This document shows, piece after piece, positions 33,794 to 43,838 of a stretch of DNA of 64,000 bases. The notes beneath the pieces are model-generated. The model was not told the origin of the DNA. It worked only from the letters and a program-made list of their open reading frames with translations, and did no database searches. Source of the stretch: an uncultured Flavobacteriaceae bacterium (lineage in GTDB: Bacteria > Bacteroidota > Bacteroidia > Flavobacteriales > Flavobacteriaceae); NCBI GenBank assembly GCA_947504035.1, contig CANNGA010000014.1:1-64000 (forward strand), in the 5' to 3' direction. Each line of letters opens with the position of its first letter. Within the stretch, counting starts at the first letter, position 1. A program made the position numbers and the translations under genes.

Positions 33794-35813
33794 ACATTTC
33801 TAAACCACATTTTAAAAATTCGGCATATGTAGCAACATCAGGAGAATACCCAACAGGCGTATTTAGTACGCGTTTACCATCACTGCTTAATAATACATAA
33901 TAGGGTTGTGAGTTAGATTGAAAGAATTCAGTTTGAAAATGAGCCCATTTATGACCATAATTTTTAAGTTTACGTTGGCCACCATTTACTCTGCTTACGT
34001 CAATTTGTTCATTTTCTGGAAGTGCTTTTTTATCGTCAACATAAAGCGATATTAATACATAATCATCTCTTAAGTAAGCATCTATTGTCGGGTTAGGCCA
34101 TACATGTTCTTCCATCTTTCTGCAATTTACACAGGCTAAACCTGTAAAATCAATCATAATGGGCTTGTTAACTTGTTTTGCATAAGCTAGACCAGATTTT
34201 AAATCTTTAAAACAATTCAAATTATTAGGGCAAGCGTTAGGGTATAAAAAGCTATAACCTACAGGAGGTGCTAAGCCACTTAGAAGTGTTAGTGGTGTGA
34301 ATGTTTTTGTAGTTGTATTTATTTTAAAACCAGATGCTAAGTAAATTGTAAATGCAGCGACTAGAATACCACTTGATATTCTAAAAAAAGATAATTTTTT
34401 AATGGGGCTATCATGTGGGAATTTAAGTTTACCAAATAGGTATAGGGCCAATCCTGAGAAAATAACAATCCATAGGATGAGAAAAGGTTCGATTTTTAAA
34501 ATATTCCAATGGGCTACTAAATCGGCATTGGATAAAAATTTAAAAGCAAGTGCCAATTCAAGAAAGCCTAAAACAACTTTAGTTGTATTGAGCCAACCTC
34601 CAGATTTGGGTAAAGCATTTAACATGTTAGGGAACATGGCGAATAAGGCAAATGGAAGTCCTAGAGCAACACCAAATCCTGCCATACCGGCTGTGAGTTG
34701 CCATGCGCCTCCATCAGCAGTTAAAGAGCCTGCTAGTAAAGAACCTAAGATAGGCCCTGTACAAGAAAATGATACTATCGCTAAGGTAAGTGCCATAAAA
34801 AAGATGCCAATAAGGCCGCCAGCGTTTTCGCCTTGCGTTGTTTTTGTAGTCCAACTTGCCGGTAAGGTGAGTTCATAAAATCCAAAAAAGGAGAAGGCAA
34901 AGAAGATAAACACAATAAAGAATATAACGTTCAACCAAACATTGGTGGAGATTTCATTTAATATGTCTGGGTTTACAGAGTCTAATAAATGAAAAGGGCT
35001 ACTCAACAAGACGTAAACCGCAAAAATAAAAAAGCCGTATAATAGTGCTTTTGAAACTCCAGAAGCTTTACGAGATGCATCCGTTTTTTTTGTAAAAAAA
35101 CTAACGGTTAGTGGGATCATTGGAAATACACAAGGCGTAAGTAGAGCTAAAAGGCCACCTAAAAAACCCAAGCCAAAAATACGCCAAAGCGAATTGTCAT
35201 TAGAAGTTATAACTACAGATGTGTTTGTATTGGAAGCATTTGTAGTACAGGTGTTGTTTGCCTTGGTAATTGTATGAGGCGCCATGCCGTACAATAATGC
35301 GTTAGCCTTTGTATTATCAATTAGCGTTTTTTTTTTAGAGCTTTCAGTGCCATTGGTTTGTGGCAACTGTTTTAAGTTAAAGATTAAAGGCGCATCGGTA
35401 GGTGGGGTGCATTTTTCATCGTCACAGGCCATGAACAGTACAGATCCTGTAATTTTAGTTATATTTTTAGTTACTGTTACAGCTTGTTCAAACCGGACCT
35501 CTCCTTCAAAATAAGTAATCTGCATTTCAAAAACAGGATCGAATATAGAGATGCCTTTTTCTTCAATGGTTTTTCCATTAAGTGTAAAATCCGAAGCGGC
35601 ATTATCGTAAGTAAACGCGGTAGCGACAGGACCAAATTCAGGGATCTCTTGTGCGTATAAATGCCAGCCCTTTTCGACTTTAGCAATAGAAATAAGTTTA
35701 TATTCCGTATCGGATATTTTTTCTGTTTTTGTTTCCCATAAAACAGGATTAAAAATTTGGGAAAACCCAAGACTTGAGTAGATGAATACGAAGAAGAATA
35801 AGAGCTGTTTCAT
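33783..35813 (-). CDS. dsbD: DsbD-like thiol:disulfide interchange protein
   Basis: A 676-residue protein in three parts: signal peptide and periplasmic beta-domain (about 20-150) of DsbD-alpha type, about eight membrane spans starting GLGFLGGLLALLTPCVFPMIP, with the partner Cys in FSCTGPILGSLLAG, and a C-terminal thioredoxin-like domain with active site LACVNCRKMEEHVW. It carries electrons from cytoplasmic thioredoxin to periplasmic substrates. The two transmembrane Cys and the CxxC are all visible. It ends overlapping the convergent App1-like gene by 11 bp. Confidence 0.93.
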   Translation of the reverse strand: MKQLLFFFVFIYSSLGFSQIFNPVLWETKTEKISDTEYKLISIAKVEKGWHLYAQEIPEFGPVATAFTYDNAASDFTLNGKTIEEKGISIFDPVFEMQITYFEGEVRFEQAVTVTKNITKITGSVLFMACDDEKCTPPTDAPLIFNLKQLPQTNGTESSKKKTLIDNTKANALLYGMAPHTITKANNTCTTNASNTNTSVVITSNDNSLWRIFGLGFLGGLLALLTPCVFPMIPLTVSFFTKKTDASRKASGVSKALLYGFFIFAVYVLLSSPFHLLDSVNPDILNEISTNVWLNVIFFIVFIFFAFSFFGFYELTLPASWTTKTTQGENAGGLIGIFFMALTLAIVSFSCTGPILGSLLAGSLTADGGAWQLTAGMAGFGVALGLPFALFAMFPNMLNALPKSGGWLNTTKVVLGFLELALAFKFLSNADLVAHWNILKIEPFLILWIVIFSGLALYLFGKLKFPHDSPIKKLSFFRISSGILVAAFTIYLASGFKINTTTKTFTPLTLLSGLAPPVGYSFLYPNACPNNLNCFKDLKSGLAYAKQVNKPIMIDFTGLACVNCRKMEEHVWPNPTIDAYLRDDYVLISLYVDDKKALPENEQIDVSRVNGGQRKLKNYGHKWAHFQTEFFQSNSQPYYVLLSSDGKRVLNTPVGYSPDVATYAEFLKCGLEMSKQ

Positions 35814-35945
35814 TTTAAAAGCTTAAAGTGATCTAAGGGGTTAGGCGATTGGTTGTAAGGTTCATTACAAATTAACATTAAGAAATTGACTAAAACGCAA
35901 ATTTGTAGTTGTTTTAATATAGTTTTAACGAAATAACAAAGCGAT

Positions 35946-36560
35946 TTAAAACAGGCCGTTAATTTCTGCATCTATAGTATTGATAACATGTCCTAGGTCT
36001 TCGGGTTTGTCTACAAAATTTAAATTATCTACATCGATAATAAGTAATTTACCTTTGGTATAATTATGAATCCAAGCTTCGTAACGTTCATTTAGGCGGC
36101 TTAAATAATCGATACTAATCGAATTTTCGTAATCTCTACCTCGTTTATGAATTTGAGAGACTAAGTTAGGTATGGAGCTGCGTAAATAAATTAGTAAATC
36201 GGGACCCTGTACTAACGATTCCATTAAATCAAATAAAGATCTGTAATTTTCGTAATCTCTATTCGTCATTAAGCCCATGGCATGTAGGTTTGGCGCAAAG
36301 ATGTGGGCATCTTCATAAATGGTACGGTCTTGTATGATGTCTTTTCCACTTTCTCTAATTTGTAAAACTTGACGAAAGCGGCTATTTAAAAAATAAACTT
36401 GTAAATTGAAACTCCAGCGTTCCATTTGATTGTAAAAATCGTCTAAATAAGGGTTGTCCACCACATCTTCAAGTTGAGCTTCCCATTTGTAATGTTTTGC
36501 AAGTAGTTTAGTGAGCGTTGTTTTACCAGCGCCGATATTTCCAGCAACAGCGATATGCAT
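35946..36560 (-). CDS. Deoxynucleoside kinase family protein
   Basis: A 204-residue enzyme that phosphorylates deoxynucleosides for salvage. It has a Walker A P-loop at the start (IAVAGNIGAGKTTLTKLL), a WSFNLQVYFLNSRFRQ substrate-site helix, the DRTIYEDAHIFA motif of the dCK/dGK group and a lid region with IHKRGRDYE. The substrate (dA, dG, dC or dT) cannot be assigned. Its start lies 7 nt after the stop of a predicted secreted protein gene, so they share a transcript. Confidence 0.92.
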   Translation of the reverse strand: MHIAVAGNIGAGKTTLTKLLAKHYKWEAQLEDVVDNPYLDDFYNQMERWSFNLQVYFLNSRFRQVLQIRESGKDIIQDRTIYEDAHIFAPNLHAMGLMTNRDYENYRSLFDLMESLVQGPDLLIYLRSSIPNLVSQIHKRGRDYENSISIDYLSRLNERYEAWIHNYTKGKLLIIDVDNLNFVDKPEDLGHVINTIDAEINGLF

Positions 36561-36567
36561 AGTCGTG

Positions 36568-37350
36568 TTATTTAGTGTTTATTTGGAGTTCTTGGAGGGA
36601 TTTATTGTTGTAAATATACAAGGTTTCGTTGGTTACAAAAAATTGAGTTATTAAAATATCTTCTAAGTTGATAGGGGTGAGTGTGTTATCTTTTGGTTTT
36701 ATAAGAACTAAGGTGTTTCCTTTTTTTAAGTATAAGGTTTCATTATCCTCTTCAATAGTTTCAAATCCAGTGTTTTCAAAGGTTCTCACAAGGCTTCCAA
36801 AATAATTATAAACTAGAAGTTTTTTAGGTGTTAGTACATAACAATAGTTATAATTACTAGTCATGTCTAAAATGGGGCTATCGATAGGACGCAAGGTTCT
36901 AGCTATGGTTTTTTGTTTTTTATAATCGAAGACTTCTAATATTTGATCATCTTGATTAAATAACCAAACGGTATTATCGAAACCTGTAGTAACGTGAGAG
37001 ACATTTTTGTAGTTGGCAATGGTATTAAAATCTATTTTGAAAATTTCAGCTAAACGGTTATCTAAGATAATGAGCGTGTTGAGTTCTTGGTAAAATAGAT
37101 TAATTTTTAAAGGATTGAAACTGTTAGCCGATGTAAGCGCTCCTAATTGTAGGTTGTTGTAGCTAATGGTCTTTTCAAGACTTTTTTTATAGATTGTATT
37201 TGTTTTGGTGAAAAAAACGGTGCCAAAGTTATCGATACCAATAATAGCATCAGCAATTACAGGTGTTTCCTTTATTAGCGTTGTACGAATAGTGCTTTGT
37301 GCTTTAATTGAAAAGCTAACCCACAAAAAAAAATAGAATAGTGTCCTCAT
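36568..37350 (-). CDS. Secreted protein of unknown function, beta-propeller-like
   Basis: A 260-residue protein from the ATG at 37350, chosen over an upstream frame to 37377 because it places the signal peptide at the start (MRTLFYFFLWVSFSIKAQ). The rest is strand-rich with repeated hydrophobic-aromatic blocks such as IIGIDNFGTVFFTKTNTIYK, VTTGFDNTVWLFNQDDQILE and YCYVLTPKKLLVYNYFG, suggesting a four- to five-bladed propeller-like fold. No catalytic motif is recognised. It precedes a deoxynucleoside kinase gene by 7 nt, an arrangement without an obvious functional link. Confidence 0.65.
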   Translation of the reverse strand: MRTLFYFFLWVSFSIKAQSTIRTTLIKETPVIADAIIGIDNFGTVFFTKTNTIYKKSLEKTISYNNLQLGALTSANSFNPLKINLFYQELNTLIILDNRLAEIFKIDFNTIANYKNVSHVTTGFDNTVWLFNQDDQILEVFDYKKQKTIARTLRPIDSPILDMTSNYNYCYVLTPKKLLVYNYFGSLVRTFENTGFETIEEDNETLYLKKGNTLVLIKPKDNTLTPINLEDILITQFFVTNETLYIYNNKSLQELQINTK

Positions 37351-37522
37351 ATTAGTAGTGAAAAATACAAAAATCAAACCATTTTAGGGATATCATACGT
37401 TTTTAATACTAAAAAGAGGTGTAAGCAACCTGATTTGTTTTTTAACATTTTTTTAAGATAAAGTGTTTAAACTAAAAAGATTTAATGGCGTCTAAATTTT
37501 AAGTGCATTTTAAAATAGAACT

Positions 37523-38368
37523 ATGAATTTACGATTAAAGTATGTATTGGTAATTTGTTGTATCGGGCTAAACTTTGTAGTGCTAGCCCAAGATTTTCAA
37601 GGCAAGGCGTATTATCAATCTAGAACATCGGTAGACATGAATAAATTTGGACGTCCCGATATGACAGAAGTACAAAAGCAACGTATGGCTGAGCGCCTAA
37701 AACAAATGTTTCAAAAAACATTTATTTTAACTTTTAATCGTATAGAATCTATTTATAAAGAAGAGGAAAAGTTAGTGACTCAGGGTGAAAATCAAAGGGG
37801 ACGTTTTAGAGGCATGATGTCTGGAGCTATAGATGGTGTGACGTATAAAAATGTAAAGACTAAAGCTTTGCTAAATAAGCATGAGCTATTTGGAAAAGTG
37901 TTCTTAGTTGAAGATAAACTACCTAAGTTAGAATGGAAAATTACTGGGGATACTAAGCAAATTGGAGGGTATACCTGTTTTAAAGCTACAGCAATTCAAA
38001 CATGGGAAGATTTCGATTTTACTGCTCTTAGAGGAGCTTCAACAGCAGGTGAAGACAGTGAGACTGTTACAGAGGAAGCACCTAAGCCTATTGTTGTTGA
38101 AGCTTGGTATACGCTACAAATTCCCGTAAATCAAGGACCTGCTAGCTTTTGGGGACTGCCAGGATTAATTTTACAAATCAATACAGATCGTACAACAATT
38201 TTGTGTTCTAAAATTGTATTAAATCCTAAAGATAAATTAACACTCAAGGCGCCTTCTAAAGGAAAGATTGTAACGCCAGAAGCTTATCGCACAATCGCTA
38301 TTAAAAAGTTTCAGGAAATGCGCAGCACTTTTAGAAGGCGCGGCGGAAACCAAGGTGGAAGACGTTAA
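37523..38368 (+). CDS. GLPGLI family protein
   Basis: A 281-residue exported protein. The signal peptide ends near VVLAQ. The family signature WGLPGLILQIN is intact in the second half, preceded by the usual AWYTLQIPVNQGPASF strand. It contains a basic, Arg/Gly-rich C-terminus (RRRGGNQGGRR). Members are common in Flavobacteria and usually precede a TonB-dependent-like barrel gene, as here (24 nt gap). Their role is not known. Confidence 0.85.
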   Translation: MNLRLKYVLVICCIGLNFVVLAQDFQGKAYYQSRTSVDMNKFGRPDMTEVQKQRMAERLKQMFQKTFILTFNRIESIYKEEEKLVTQGENQRGRFRGMMSGAIDGVTYKNVKTKALLNKHELFGKVFLVEDKLPKLEWKITGDTKQIGGYTCFKATAIQTWEDFDFTALRGASTAGEDSETVTEEAPKPIVVEAWYTLQIPVNQGPASFWGLPGLILQINTDRTTILCSKIVLNPKDKLTLKAPSKGKIVTPEAYRTIAIKKFQEMRSTFRRRGGNQGGRR

Positions 38369-38392
38369 TATAAACACAACCTCTTAAAAGAT

Positions 38393-41098
38393 ATGACACA
38401 TAAAATAACACTGCTTTTTAGCCTAATAGTAACTTTAGGGTTTTCGCAGGTAAAACTTAGGGGGATTGTAACAGATAGTATAGGCAAACCGTTAGAATTA
38501 GCAAATGTTATAGCGATAAACGAGAAGACCTCTACAATGGAGTCTTATGGAATAACAAATGATAAAGGAGCGTATGTGTTAACTTTAAGTAAAAACTCTA
38601 GCTATACGTTACAGGTGAGTTATATTGGAATGAAAACCTATGAAGATGCTATAAGTACAGAAGCTACGGCTATAACTAAAAATATAACAATGACTTTAGA
38701 CAATGCGTTAGAAGCAGTCGAGTTAACCTATGATTTACCAGTAACGATTAAAGGTGATACTTTAATTTATAATGCTGATGCTTTCAAAAATGGTACAGAA
38801 CGAAAATTAGAAGATATTTTAGAAAAATTGCCTGGTGTAGAAGTTAATGATGAAGGGCAAATAGAAGTAGAAGGACAACGCGTTACCAAACTTATGGTAG
38901 ATGGAAAAGATTTTTTTGATGGGGATACAAAGTTAGCAACAAAAAACATTCCGTCTAATGCGGTAGATAAAGTACAAGTCCTTAAAAATTTTTCAGAAGT
39001 AGATCAATTAAAAGGTGTTACGAATAACCAAGATAACTATGCCATAAATATCAAATTAAAAGAAGGTAAAAAAAACTTTTGGTTTGGTAATATCACGGCA
39101 GGTGGAGGGACATCTTCAGAAGATGAGTTGTATATTGCACAACCTAAACTGTTTTACTACAGTCCTAAGTATAGTGTGAATTTTATTGGCGATTTAAATA
39201 ATACAGGGGAACCAGCGCTTTCTAGGAGTGATTTAAGAGGTTTTGGAGGCGGTTTTCGTGCGCCAGGAAGAGATAGTGGTACAAACTTAAATTTAGGAAC
39301 TAATGGTTTGGGGTTTCTAGCAGTACAAAATAATCGCGCACAAAATATAGAAAACCAATTAGCAGCTAGTAATTTTAGTTATGCACCTTATAAAACTTTA
39401 GATGTAAGTGGTTTTGGGATTTTTAATAGCAGCCATGTTGATATTCGTCAAAAACAATCCATACAATTTACAAATCCTAATTTAGAAATCCCAGATGAAG
39501 AGACAGATCAATTAACCCGTCAACGTTCAGATATAGGTTTGCTTAAACTTAGTACAGTTTACAAACCAAATGCAAATCATCAATTGGATTATGATGTTTT
39601 AGGGCGTCTCACAAAAGAGACTCAAGACAGACAATTGGTTTCTTCAGTTCTGGGAGCGACGCGTCAATTTGAAGCTAATACGCCATTTAGTGTAAGTCAA
39701 AATATAAACTACTATTACACGTTAAGTACAGCTCACATTTTTGCTTTTGAAACACAGCATTTGTTAAAAAACGAGGATCCGTTTTACAATGCAATTTTAG
39801 AGGATCAAGATAATTATAGGAATGTGGCCGATAATTTGGGTTTAGACGCCAGCCAGATAGGTTACAATGTAAACCAAGATAGGCAGGTTAAGACCCATCA
39901 ATTAGATGCTAAATTAGATTATTGGTATGTTTTAAATGCAAAAAGTAATATTAATTTTACTTTGGGCACTATTATAAGCCGTCAAGATTTCGATTCTAAT
40001 TTATTTCAAATATTAGACAATGAAACACGTTTAAATCCAGAACCAATTATAAACAATGGTATTGCTATTAATACTGCGAAATACAATTTTGGAGATTATT
40101 ATGTAGGTGCCAAATACACTTTAAAGTTAGGCAAGTTTACATTTACGCCAGGAGTGTCGGGACATATTTATAAGTACGGTAATGAACAATTTTCGCAAGA
40201 AGTTCAAGAGGACTTTTCTTTACTCTTGCCGAGCTTTGAAACTCGTATTCAGTTAAAAAAGAGTGAAAGTTTAACACTGCGTTATAGGATGCAAAATCAA
40301 TTTACAGATGTCACTAATTTAGCAAGAGGTATTGTTTTGAATAATTTTAATAGTATTGCTATAGGAAATCCAGAGTTGCAAAATGCGATAACTAATACAG
40401 TTAGTTTATTTTACCGTAGTTTTAATTTATTCAATTACACGAATGTATTTGCGAGAGTGAGTTATAGTAATACGATAGATCAAATACGATCGTTGTCCAG
40501 TTTTGAGAATGTCGTTCGGACAAATACGTTTTTCAATTCAGGATTTACAGATGAAAACATCACAGCTAATGGACGTATACAACGTACCTTTGGGAAATTA
40601 AGGTTGGGTTTAAATACAAGATTTGATTATACTAAATTCAATCAGTTTATTCAAGGAGAACGGGCTTTAAATGAAAGTTATAGCCAAACGTACATACCAG
40701 AATTGCGTTCTAATTTTAAAGAAGCTCCCAATTTTAAAATGTCTTATCGGTATAGGGTGAATACGAACCTCCAAGGCGGAAGACGCACAGTATTTACGAC
40801 GAATGCACCCTCGGCGTCTTTCGATGTCTATATTTGGAAGTCGTTCTCATTTTTAACCAGTTACACTTATAATAGGCAAAGTAATCCTAATAGTTCCCCT
40901 CAAGAGTTCGAAATTTGGGATGCTTCGCTGTCTTATCGCAAATCTAAAAATGCGAAATGGGAGTACACAATAAAGGTTACAAATTTATTGAATACACAAT
41001 CTCAAATACAGAACGGTAATACAAATGTTTCTGTTTTTACGTCAGCGTATTTTATACAGCCACGTTTTGTAACGTTTAGATTGCGCTACGAACTTTAA
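38393..41098 (+). CDS. Outer-membrane beta-barrel protein with carboxypeptidase-like plug
   Basis: A 901-residue outer-membrane protein. The signal peptide is at the start (ITLLFSLIVTLGFSQ). Residues about 20-110 form a CarboxypepD_reg-like domain (VKLRGIVTDSIGKPLELANV, ALEAVELTYDLPVTIKGDT). A plug-like region follows with LEKLPGVEVNDEGQIEVEG, then a large beta-barrel that ends in aromatic TFRLRYEL, suitable for BAM recognition. It lacks a SusD partner. Its operon partner is the GLPGLI gene, which suggests an envelope function in uptake or protein display rather than polysaccharide import. No specific ligand can be named. Confidence 0.88.
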   Translation: MTHKITLLFSLIVTLGFSQVKLRGIVTDSIGKPLELANVIAINEKTSTMESYGITNDKGAYVLTLSKNSSYTLQVSYIGMKTYEDAISTEATAITKNITMTLDNALEAVELTYDLPVTIKGDTLIYNADAFKNGTERKLEDILEKLPGVEVNDEGQIEVEGQRVTKLMVDGKDFFDGDTKLATKNIPSNAVDKVQVLKNFSEVDQLKGVTNNQDNYAINIKLKEGKKNFWFGNITAGGGTSSEDELYIAQPKLFYYSPKYSVNFIGDLNNTGEPALSRSDLRGFGGGFRAPGRDSGTNLNLGTNGLGFLAVQNNRAQNIENQLAASNFSYAPYKTLDVSGFGIFNSSHVDIRQKQSIQFTNPNLEIPDEETDQLTRQRSDIGLLKLSTVYKPNANHQLDYDVLGRLTKETQDRQLVSSVLGATRQFEANTPFSVSQNINYYYTLSTAHIFAFETQHLLKNEDPFYNAILEDQDNYRNVADNLGLDASQIGYNVNQDRQVKTHQLDAKLDYWYVLNAKSNINFTLGTIISRQDFDSNLFQILDNETRLNPEPIINNGIAINTAKYNFGDYYVGAKYTLKLGKFTFTPGVSGHIYKYGNEQFSQEVQEDFSLLLPSFETRIQLKKSESLTLRYRMQNQFTDVTNLARGIVLNNFNSIAIGNPELQNAITNTVSLFYRSFNLFNYTNVFARVSYSNTIDQIRSLSSFENVVRTNTFFNSGFTDENITANGRIQRTFGKLRLGLNTRFDYTKFNQFIQGERALNESYSQTYIPELRSNFKEAPNFKMSYRYRVNTNLQGGRRTVFTTNAPSASFDVYIWKSFSFLTSYTYNRQSNPNSSPQEFEIWDASLSYRKSKNAKWEYTIKVTNLLNTQSQIQNGNTNVSVFTSAYFIQPRFVTFRLRYEL

Positions 41099-41149
41099 AT
41101 AAGTAGCGCCGTGTCTTTGCTTTTAAATAAAGGAGATTATCGCTTTTGG

Positions 41150-41653
41150 TTATTGTTTTTTGATTTGTATGATGTCTCCACTAAATTCTTGATATATCTC
41201 ATGAAGATCGTAAGCTATTTGGGTAAAGAGGTTGGCATAGATATAAGGTTTACATTCGTATATAGACGTTTTGCCTTCTAGTTCTGCAATACCTTTAATA
41301 AGACCGCAATTTAAATCTTTGAAGCTTTCTTTTGCAATTATAAATAAATGTTTAATTTCTTCTACAGTTGGTCTATAAGCTATATTGTAAGTGAATTTAT
41401 TTCGTACCGTATTGATATTTAGTAAAACATTAGCTTGAGATTCAGATATTAATTCAAGCCCTTCAGCAAGCACTATAAGTCTACAATGGGTAATTTTGTC
41501 TTCACAATCAGATAATTTGAAAGAATCTATTTCTACTAATTTAATAAGCATGAATTCAATCATGAGATGTCCAGAAATAAATGAAGATATAACACCGTCA
41601 GGGTCTACGGCATTTAAGTACAATTGATCAAATGGTATAATTTCTCTATCCAT
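41150..41653 (-). CDS. Possible HEPN-like helical protein
   Basis: A 167-residue, all-helical, cytoplasmic protein. Near the middle is INTVRNKFTYNIAYRP, which resembles the RNK(F/L)xH-type core of HEPN domains, though the usual His is Tyr here. Preceding helices (HLMIEFMLIKLVEIDSF, then CRLIVLAEGLEL) fit such a fold. HEPN proteins often act as toxin nucleases or as stress-related helical modules. With the catalytic His missing, activity is doubtful. It stands alone, convergent with the barrel gene, and no antitoxin partner is beside it. Confidence 0.55.
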   Translation of the reverse strand: MDREIIPFDQLYLNAVDPDGVISSFISGHLMIEFMLIKLVEIDSFKLSDCEDKITHCRLIVLAEGLELISESQANVLLNINTVRNKFTYNIAYRPTVEEIKHLFIIAKESFKDLNCGLIKGIAELEGKTSIYECKPYIYANLFTQIAYDLHEIYQEFSGDIIQIKKQ

Positions 41654-42236
41654 AGAATGCTTATAGTTTGTTACTTCAAAAAAATAAAATGAGGTAACAA
41701 GGGTGCTAATTTATAGAATATATCTTACAACGACAATATATTACCCTAAAATTGAGGTAATTAATTGTATTTGGTTTAGTGAAATAGGCAAATAGCAATA
41801 CTAAATGCTTTGCTACGGTATCATCTATGAAATTTGGCTTTTTTGTATCGATTTTACGATTTTGTTGTTGTCTGGTGGTATTTGAAATTATAAAATAGTT
41901 TCTTCTCTATCAGAAAAATGATTTAATGATGTGTTAACTGTCTATGTTGCAAAGGAATAATTTATAAATAGAACATGCAGCATTTAAATCTTATTTTTTC
42001 CCTCATTTCATGAAATTTAACAGATATTACCTAAGGTTTTTCCGTATGCTTTGATCTGTTTTTAGAATTTAGATATGGTATATAAGTGGGACTGTTGTCG
42101 TTTGTAAAGTAGTGCTAATATTTGCGGGGCTAGACATTAAAGAATACATAAAATACAGCGTACGCGCTTTGTGCACCTTAAAGTATTGGAAACTTTAAGT
42201 AATAAGTAGACCTCTTTTATGATTGGTATAATTGGA
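41654..42236. other. 583-bp AT-rich stretch without a gene
   Basis: No open frame, RNA gene or strong hairpin was found. Unusually long for this window, it separates the HEPN-like gene from the DUF3995/monooxygenase pair. It presumably holds the HEPN-like gene's promoter, but no convincing -7 box was seen. Confidence 0.5.
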
Positions 42237-42662
42237 TTAAAGGCATTCTATTAGAAATCCAATGCTTCCTAAACCTAAGCACAAAGGCGAGAAGAATGTC
42301 GAATCTGCTTTAGCAAATTCAGTATGTTTTATGGTTTTAAAGAAACCAACATATTTAAATTCTCCAATAGCTCGCAAAATAAAAATGGAAGGAATCGACC
42401 AATAGATATATGGTGACAACCAAATGGGGATGTTAAACTTAATTACGTTCGCTTTAATAAGATAAAAGCTTCCAAAAATGATGAATACAACAGCTACGAC
42501 TACTGTAGCGAACTTAGGAATTGCCAGAGTCGTAACCTTTTCAGTTGTAGAAGGAATAACTTTACTTAAGCCCCAAGTACCACCAAATAACCAATAAAAA
42601 TGAAAAACGCCAAATAGTGTGTACACAATACATAAAGCGATAGATAGAAGTATTAAAATCAT
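42237..42662 (-). CDS. DUF3995 family membrane protein
   Basis: A 141-residue integral membrane protein with four predicted spans, starting ILILLSIALCIVYTLFGVFH, with FHFYWLFGGTWGLSKVIP next, the usual DUF3995 pattern. Function is unknown for the family. It overlaps the end of the monooxygenase gene by 4 nt, so translation is coupled, and the divergent TetR-family regulator probably controls both. Confidence 0.82.
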   Translation of the reverse strand: MILILLSIALCIVYTLFGVFHFYWLFGGTWGLSKVIPSTTEKVTTLAIPKFATVVVAVVFIIFGSFYLIKANVIKFNIPIWLSPYIYWSIPSIFILRAIGEFKYVGFFKTIKHTEFAKADSTFFSPLCLGLGSIGFLIECL

Positions 42663-43792
42663 AATTTAGATATTTGAAAGATGTATTCTGATTGTTTTCT
42701 GTTAAGAGCAGCCGGCATACATCGCATAAGTGTATTTCTTAAAGCTATTAAAATAGGGTGAGAGAGATGTGCAATTTTACCAAGTCTCCAACTGGTATTA
42801 ACAACGCGATGCGCTTTAGGTAATCTTATGTTTTGAAAAGTAGCAAAGCTAGTAGTGTCATCATATTTGTCTACGCATTCTGCCAAAATATAGGCATCTT
42901 CAATGGCTTGGCAAGCACCTTGACCTAGGTTAGGCGTCATGGCATGGGCGGCGTCGCCAATAAGACATACATTTCCTGTATGCCATGTGTGTAAAGGGTT
43001 TAAGTCGAATATTTTAGCGGTATGAATAGCTGTTGTTTCAGTAGCCGCTAATAGCGCTTTTATAACAGGGTGGTATGACTTATAATAGTTCTGGATTGCT
43101 TTAGGATTGTGTATTTCTGTGGCAGAAGTGATAGACTTTAGCGCATACCAATAGACTTTATCTTCGGCGATTTTAACGAATCCGAAACGTTCTGATTTAC
43201 CCCAAGCTTCATACAGAGCATTAGTATAAGTGCTCGGTAATTTGAAATTCGTAAGTCCTCGCCAACATATTTGTTTCGCATCGCGTATGCGTGTATTAGA
43301 AAATAAATGTTGACGTACTGTAGAGTGTATACCATCGGCACCGATAAGTTTAGAAGATTCTATAGAGATGCCATCCTTAAATTTTAAGATGTACCCTGTG
43401 TTAAAGGGTTTAATCGTGTCTAGATGGTGCTCCAAATATAATTCAGTGGACGCGAGCTGGCTTGATAAAATGTCTTGCAGAGTACCACGATGTACGGCAA
43501 TATTTTTAACCATCTGTTTTTTCTCAAAATACGTTAGGTCAATTTTAGATATGGAGTTTAAATTTAACGTTGTAATATGCATTGCAGAAATAGGCTCTCC
43601 CTTACTTTCTATGGCATTTTTTAGCCCTAATTTTTCGTATATCTGCATGGCATTATTTGCTAAAATAATACCCGCTCCAACGTTTTTTAAGGTTTTAGCT
43701 TGTTCAAAAACTCTAATTTTGTAACCTTTTTTTTTAAGCGCAATAGCTGTCGTTAGCCCCCCTATGCCGCCGCCTATAATATCTATAGTCAT
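42659..43792 (-). CDS. FAD-dependent monooxygenase
   Basis: A 377-residue flavoprotein from the ATG at 43792 (a frame continues to a TTG at 43801). It has the GxGxxG Rossmann start IDIIGGGIGGLTTAIALKKKGY, the DG motif IGADGIHSTVRQHLF in the middle, and the GD motif VCLIGDAAHAMTPNLGQGAC. These place it among the aromatic-hydroxylase-type (PHBH-fold) single-component monooxygenases. The substrate is unknown; family members hydroxylate aromatics or inactivate antibiotics such as tetracycline. Divergent control by a TetR-family repressor fits a detoxification role. Confidence 0.9.
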   Translation of the reverse strand: MTIDIIGGGIGGLTTAIALKKKGYKIRVFEQAKTLKNVGAGIILANNAMQIYEKLGLKNAIESKGEPISAMHITTLNLNSISKIDLTYFEKKQMVKNIAVHRGTLQDILSSQLASTELYLEHHLDTIKPFNTGYILKFKDGISIESSKLIGADGIHSTVRQHLFSNTRIRDAKQICWRGLTNFKLPSTYTNALYEAWGKSERFGFVKIAEDKVYWYALKSITSATEIHNPKAIQNYYKSYHPVIKALLAATETTAIHTAKIFDLNPLHTWHTGNVCLIGDAAHAMTPNLGQGACQAIEDAYILAECVDKYDDTTSFATFQNIRLPKAHRVVNTSWRLGKIAHLSHPILIALRNTLMRCMPAALNRKQSEYIFQISKL

Positions 43793-43810
43793 AAAATACA
43801 AGTTTTAGTG

Positions 43811-43826
43811 TAGTACAAATCTACTA
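43811..43826. promoter_or_regulatory. Operator-like repeat 1 over the monooxygenase promoter
   Basis: TAGTACAAATCTACTA (43811-43826) is an imperfect inverted repeat with the same half-site (TAGTA) as the second site. It overlaps a -7-like box on the minus strand, TAGATTTG, complement at 43816-43823. Binding here would block the monooxygenase promoter. Confidence 0.5.
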
Positions 43827-43838
43827 AAAATAATTAAA

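Noticed and set aside
34402-34878. A 158-codon plus-strand frame inside dsbD
   Set aside because: Antisense to the membrane part of dsbD, with no recognisable features.
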